A program made the position numbers and the translations under genes. From contig JADJOD010000004.1 in assembly GCA_016713985.1 (NCBI GenBank), forward strand, positions 62,001 to 126,000: DNA of 64,000 bases. Direction: 5' to 3'. This DNA is from Lewinellaceae bacterium (lineage in GTDB: Bacteria; Bacteroidota; Bacteroidia; Chitinophagales; Saprospiraceae). The notes below the pieces were generated by a model that saw only the letters and a list, made by a program, of their open reading frames with translations, was not told where the DNA came from and made no database searches. Shown here piece by piece: positions 63,073 to 64,000 of the stretch. The stretch's first letter is position 1; each line of letters begins with the position of its first letter.

Positions 63073-63992
63073 AAATAGACAACTTCGAAGTCGAAGTGCC
63101 CGACGGCACCACGATCCTGAATGCTGCCCGCCAGATCGGCGGCGACATCGTGCCGCCCGCCATGTGTTACTACTCCACACTGAAAGGTTCGGGTGGCAAA
63201 TGCCGCACCTGCCTGGTAAAAGTGACCAAAGGTTCGGAAAAAGACCCGCGCCCTATGCCCAAACTCGTGGCTTCCTGCCAAACAACGGTTATGGACGGCA
63301 TGGAAGTAGCCAATATCACCAGCGACGAGGTACTCAATGCGCGAAAAGGTGTGGTTGAATTCCTGCTCATCAACCACCCGCTTGATTGCCCGATCTGCGA
63401 CCAGGCCGGAGAATGTCATTTGCAGGACCTGGCCTTCGAACACGGCGCAGAGGGCACACGGTACGAATTCGAACGTCGCACCTTCGACAAAATTGACATC
63501 GGTCCCTACATCAAATTGCACATGACGCGTTGTATCATGTGTTTCCGCTGCGTATTTACAGCCCAGCAACTCACACCGGAGCGGGTACACGGCATCATCG
63601 GCCGCGGCGACCATGCGGAGATTAGTACCTATATTGAAAAATCCATCGACAACGACTTCTCCGGCAATGTGATCGACGTTTGTCCGGTGGGCGCCTTGAC
63701 GGACCGCACTTTCCGCTTCAAAAGCCGGGTGTGGTTCCTCAACCCGATGAACGCCCACCGCGACTGCCCCACGTGCAGCGGCAAGGCGGTCGTGTGGATG
63801 TACGGCAAGGAAATTTTCCGCGTCACGGCGCGAAAAGACAAATACGACGAAGTTCACGACTTCATCTGCAATACCTGCCGGTTCGAGAAAAAAGGCCCGG
63901 AAGACTGGACCATCGAAGGCCCGCGCGATATCGAGCGGCACTCGGTGATCTCGCAGAACCATTACGAGGGGAAAACAATTACGGTACGCTGA
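63060..63992 (+). CDS. nuoG: NADH-quinone oxidoreductase subunit G, short Bacteroidota form
   Basis: The 310-residue protein has a [2Fe-2S] ferredoxin-like domain (PPAMCYYSTLKGSGGKCRTC, then LVASCQTTV), the His-Cys cluster motif HPLDCPICDQAGECHLQD and a [4Fe-4S] domain (RCIMCFRCVFTAQQL and NVIDVCPVGALTD). A further cysteine set is in AHRDCPTCSGK and FICNTCRFEKK. It lacks the long molybdopterin-oxidoreductase-like part of E. coli NuoG; as I recall, Bacteroidota commonly have such short NuoG proteins. The stop is 8 bases before the window end, and the C-terminus may be slightly shortened by another indel. Confidence 0.92.
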   Translation: MPKVKIDNFEVEVPDGTTILNAARQIGGDIVPPAMCYYSTLKGSGGKCRTCLVKVTKGSEKDPRPMPKLVASCQTTVMDGMEVANITSDEVLNARKGVVEFLLINHPLDCPICDQAGECHLQDLAFEHGAEGTRYEFERRTFDKIDIGPYIKLHMTRCIMCFRCVFTAQQLTPERVHGIIGRGDHAEISTYIEKSIDNDFSGNVIDVCPVGALTDRTFRFKSRVWFLNPMNAHRDCPTCSGKAVVWMYGKEIFRVTARKDKYDEVHDFICNTCRFEKKGPEDWTIEGPRDIERHSVISQNHYEGKTITVR

Positions 63993-64000
63993 CCCCGGTG

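Noticed and set aside
62979..63962. A 327-codon open frame on the minus strand
   Set aside because: It is antisense to nuoG with its conserved cysteine motifs.

Overview
The window comes from a Bacteroidota chromosome, most likely a member of the Saprospiria/Chitinophagia group. The evidence is a SusD-type lipoprotein, several type IX secretion (T9SS) cargo proteins with both type A and type B (gliding-motility-associated) C-terminal domains, a fused SecDF, a CRTAC1/ASPIC lipoprotein, DUF2911, DUF4249 and DUF2750 proteins, a short NuoG, and promoter-like TAnnTTTG boxes. No rRNA, tRNA, CRISPR array or insertion sequence was recognised.

Layout. 1-5.5 kb: the end of a SusD homologue, a large FG-GAP/ASPIC lipoprotein and a DUF2911 protein. 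5.7-9.1 kb: secA. 9.1-14.2 kb: a minus-strand two-gene operon of unknown function, made of a bitopic protein ending in an effector-associated-domain-like module and a polytopic zinc-ribbon membrane protein. 14.2-25.3 kb: tsaC/sua5, a convergent pair of paralogous T9SS type B proteins, prfC followed by a beheaded glutathione peroxidase, pirin, and a BNR/sortilin-like T9SS protein. 25.5-35 kb: secDF, an M19 dipeptidase, a coiled-coil protein, asd, psd, a Spy-like periplasmic protein and an rRNA methyltransferase. 35-44.6 kb: a small protein/HNH pair, then a minus-strand stretch with glpK, a MIP channel, glpD and galE that together support glycerol uptake and oxidation, interspersed with unknown genes. 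44.8-54.3 kb: GH29 fucosidase, fmt, an OmpA-family protein, an alpha/beta hydrolase, an SDR, mltG, panB and a DUF4249 lipoprotein. 54.5-64 kb: the respiratory complex I genes nuoA, B, C, D, E, F, G. These are interrupted by a decayed SH3-like lipoprotein and a DUF2750 protein (between nuoE and nuoF) and by a tightly coupled AAA ATPase / TOPRIM / RlaP-like nucleotidyltransferase cassette (between nuoF and nuoG).

The best candidates for an undescribed system are that nuo-embedded cassette and the 9.1-14.2 kb operon. A dispersed intergenic repeat occurs three times (709, 5593, 37628) with a stem that co-varies between copies.

Data quality. At least nine genes are broken by single-base indels, most of them missing one A or T in a homopolymer, including the essential genes secA and asd. 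A run of about 135 nearly pure G lies between nuoC and nuoD. I read most of these as sequencing or assembly errors and annotated the restored genes across them. Reconstructed lengths come out in frame once the inferred bases are restored.
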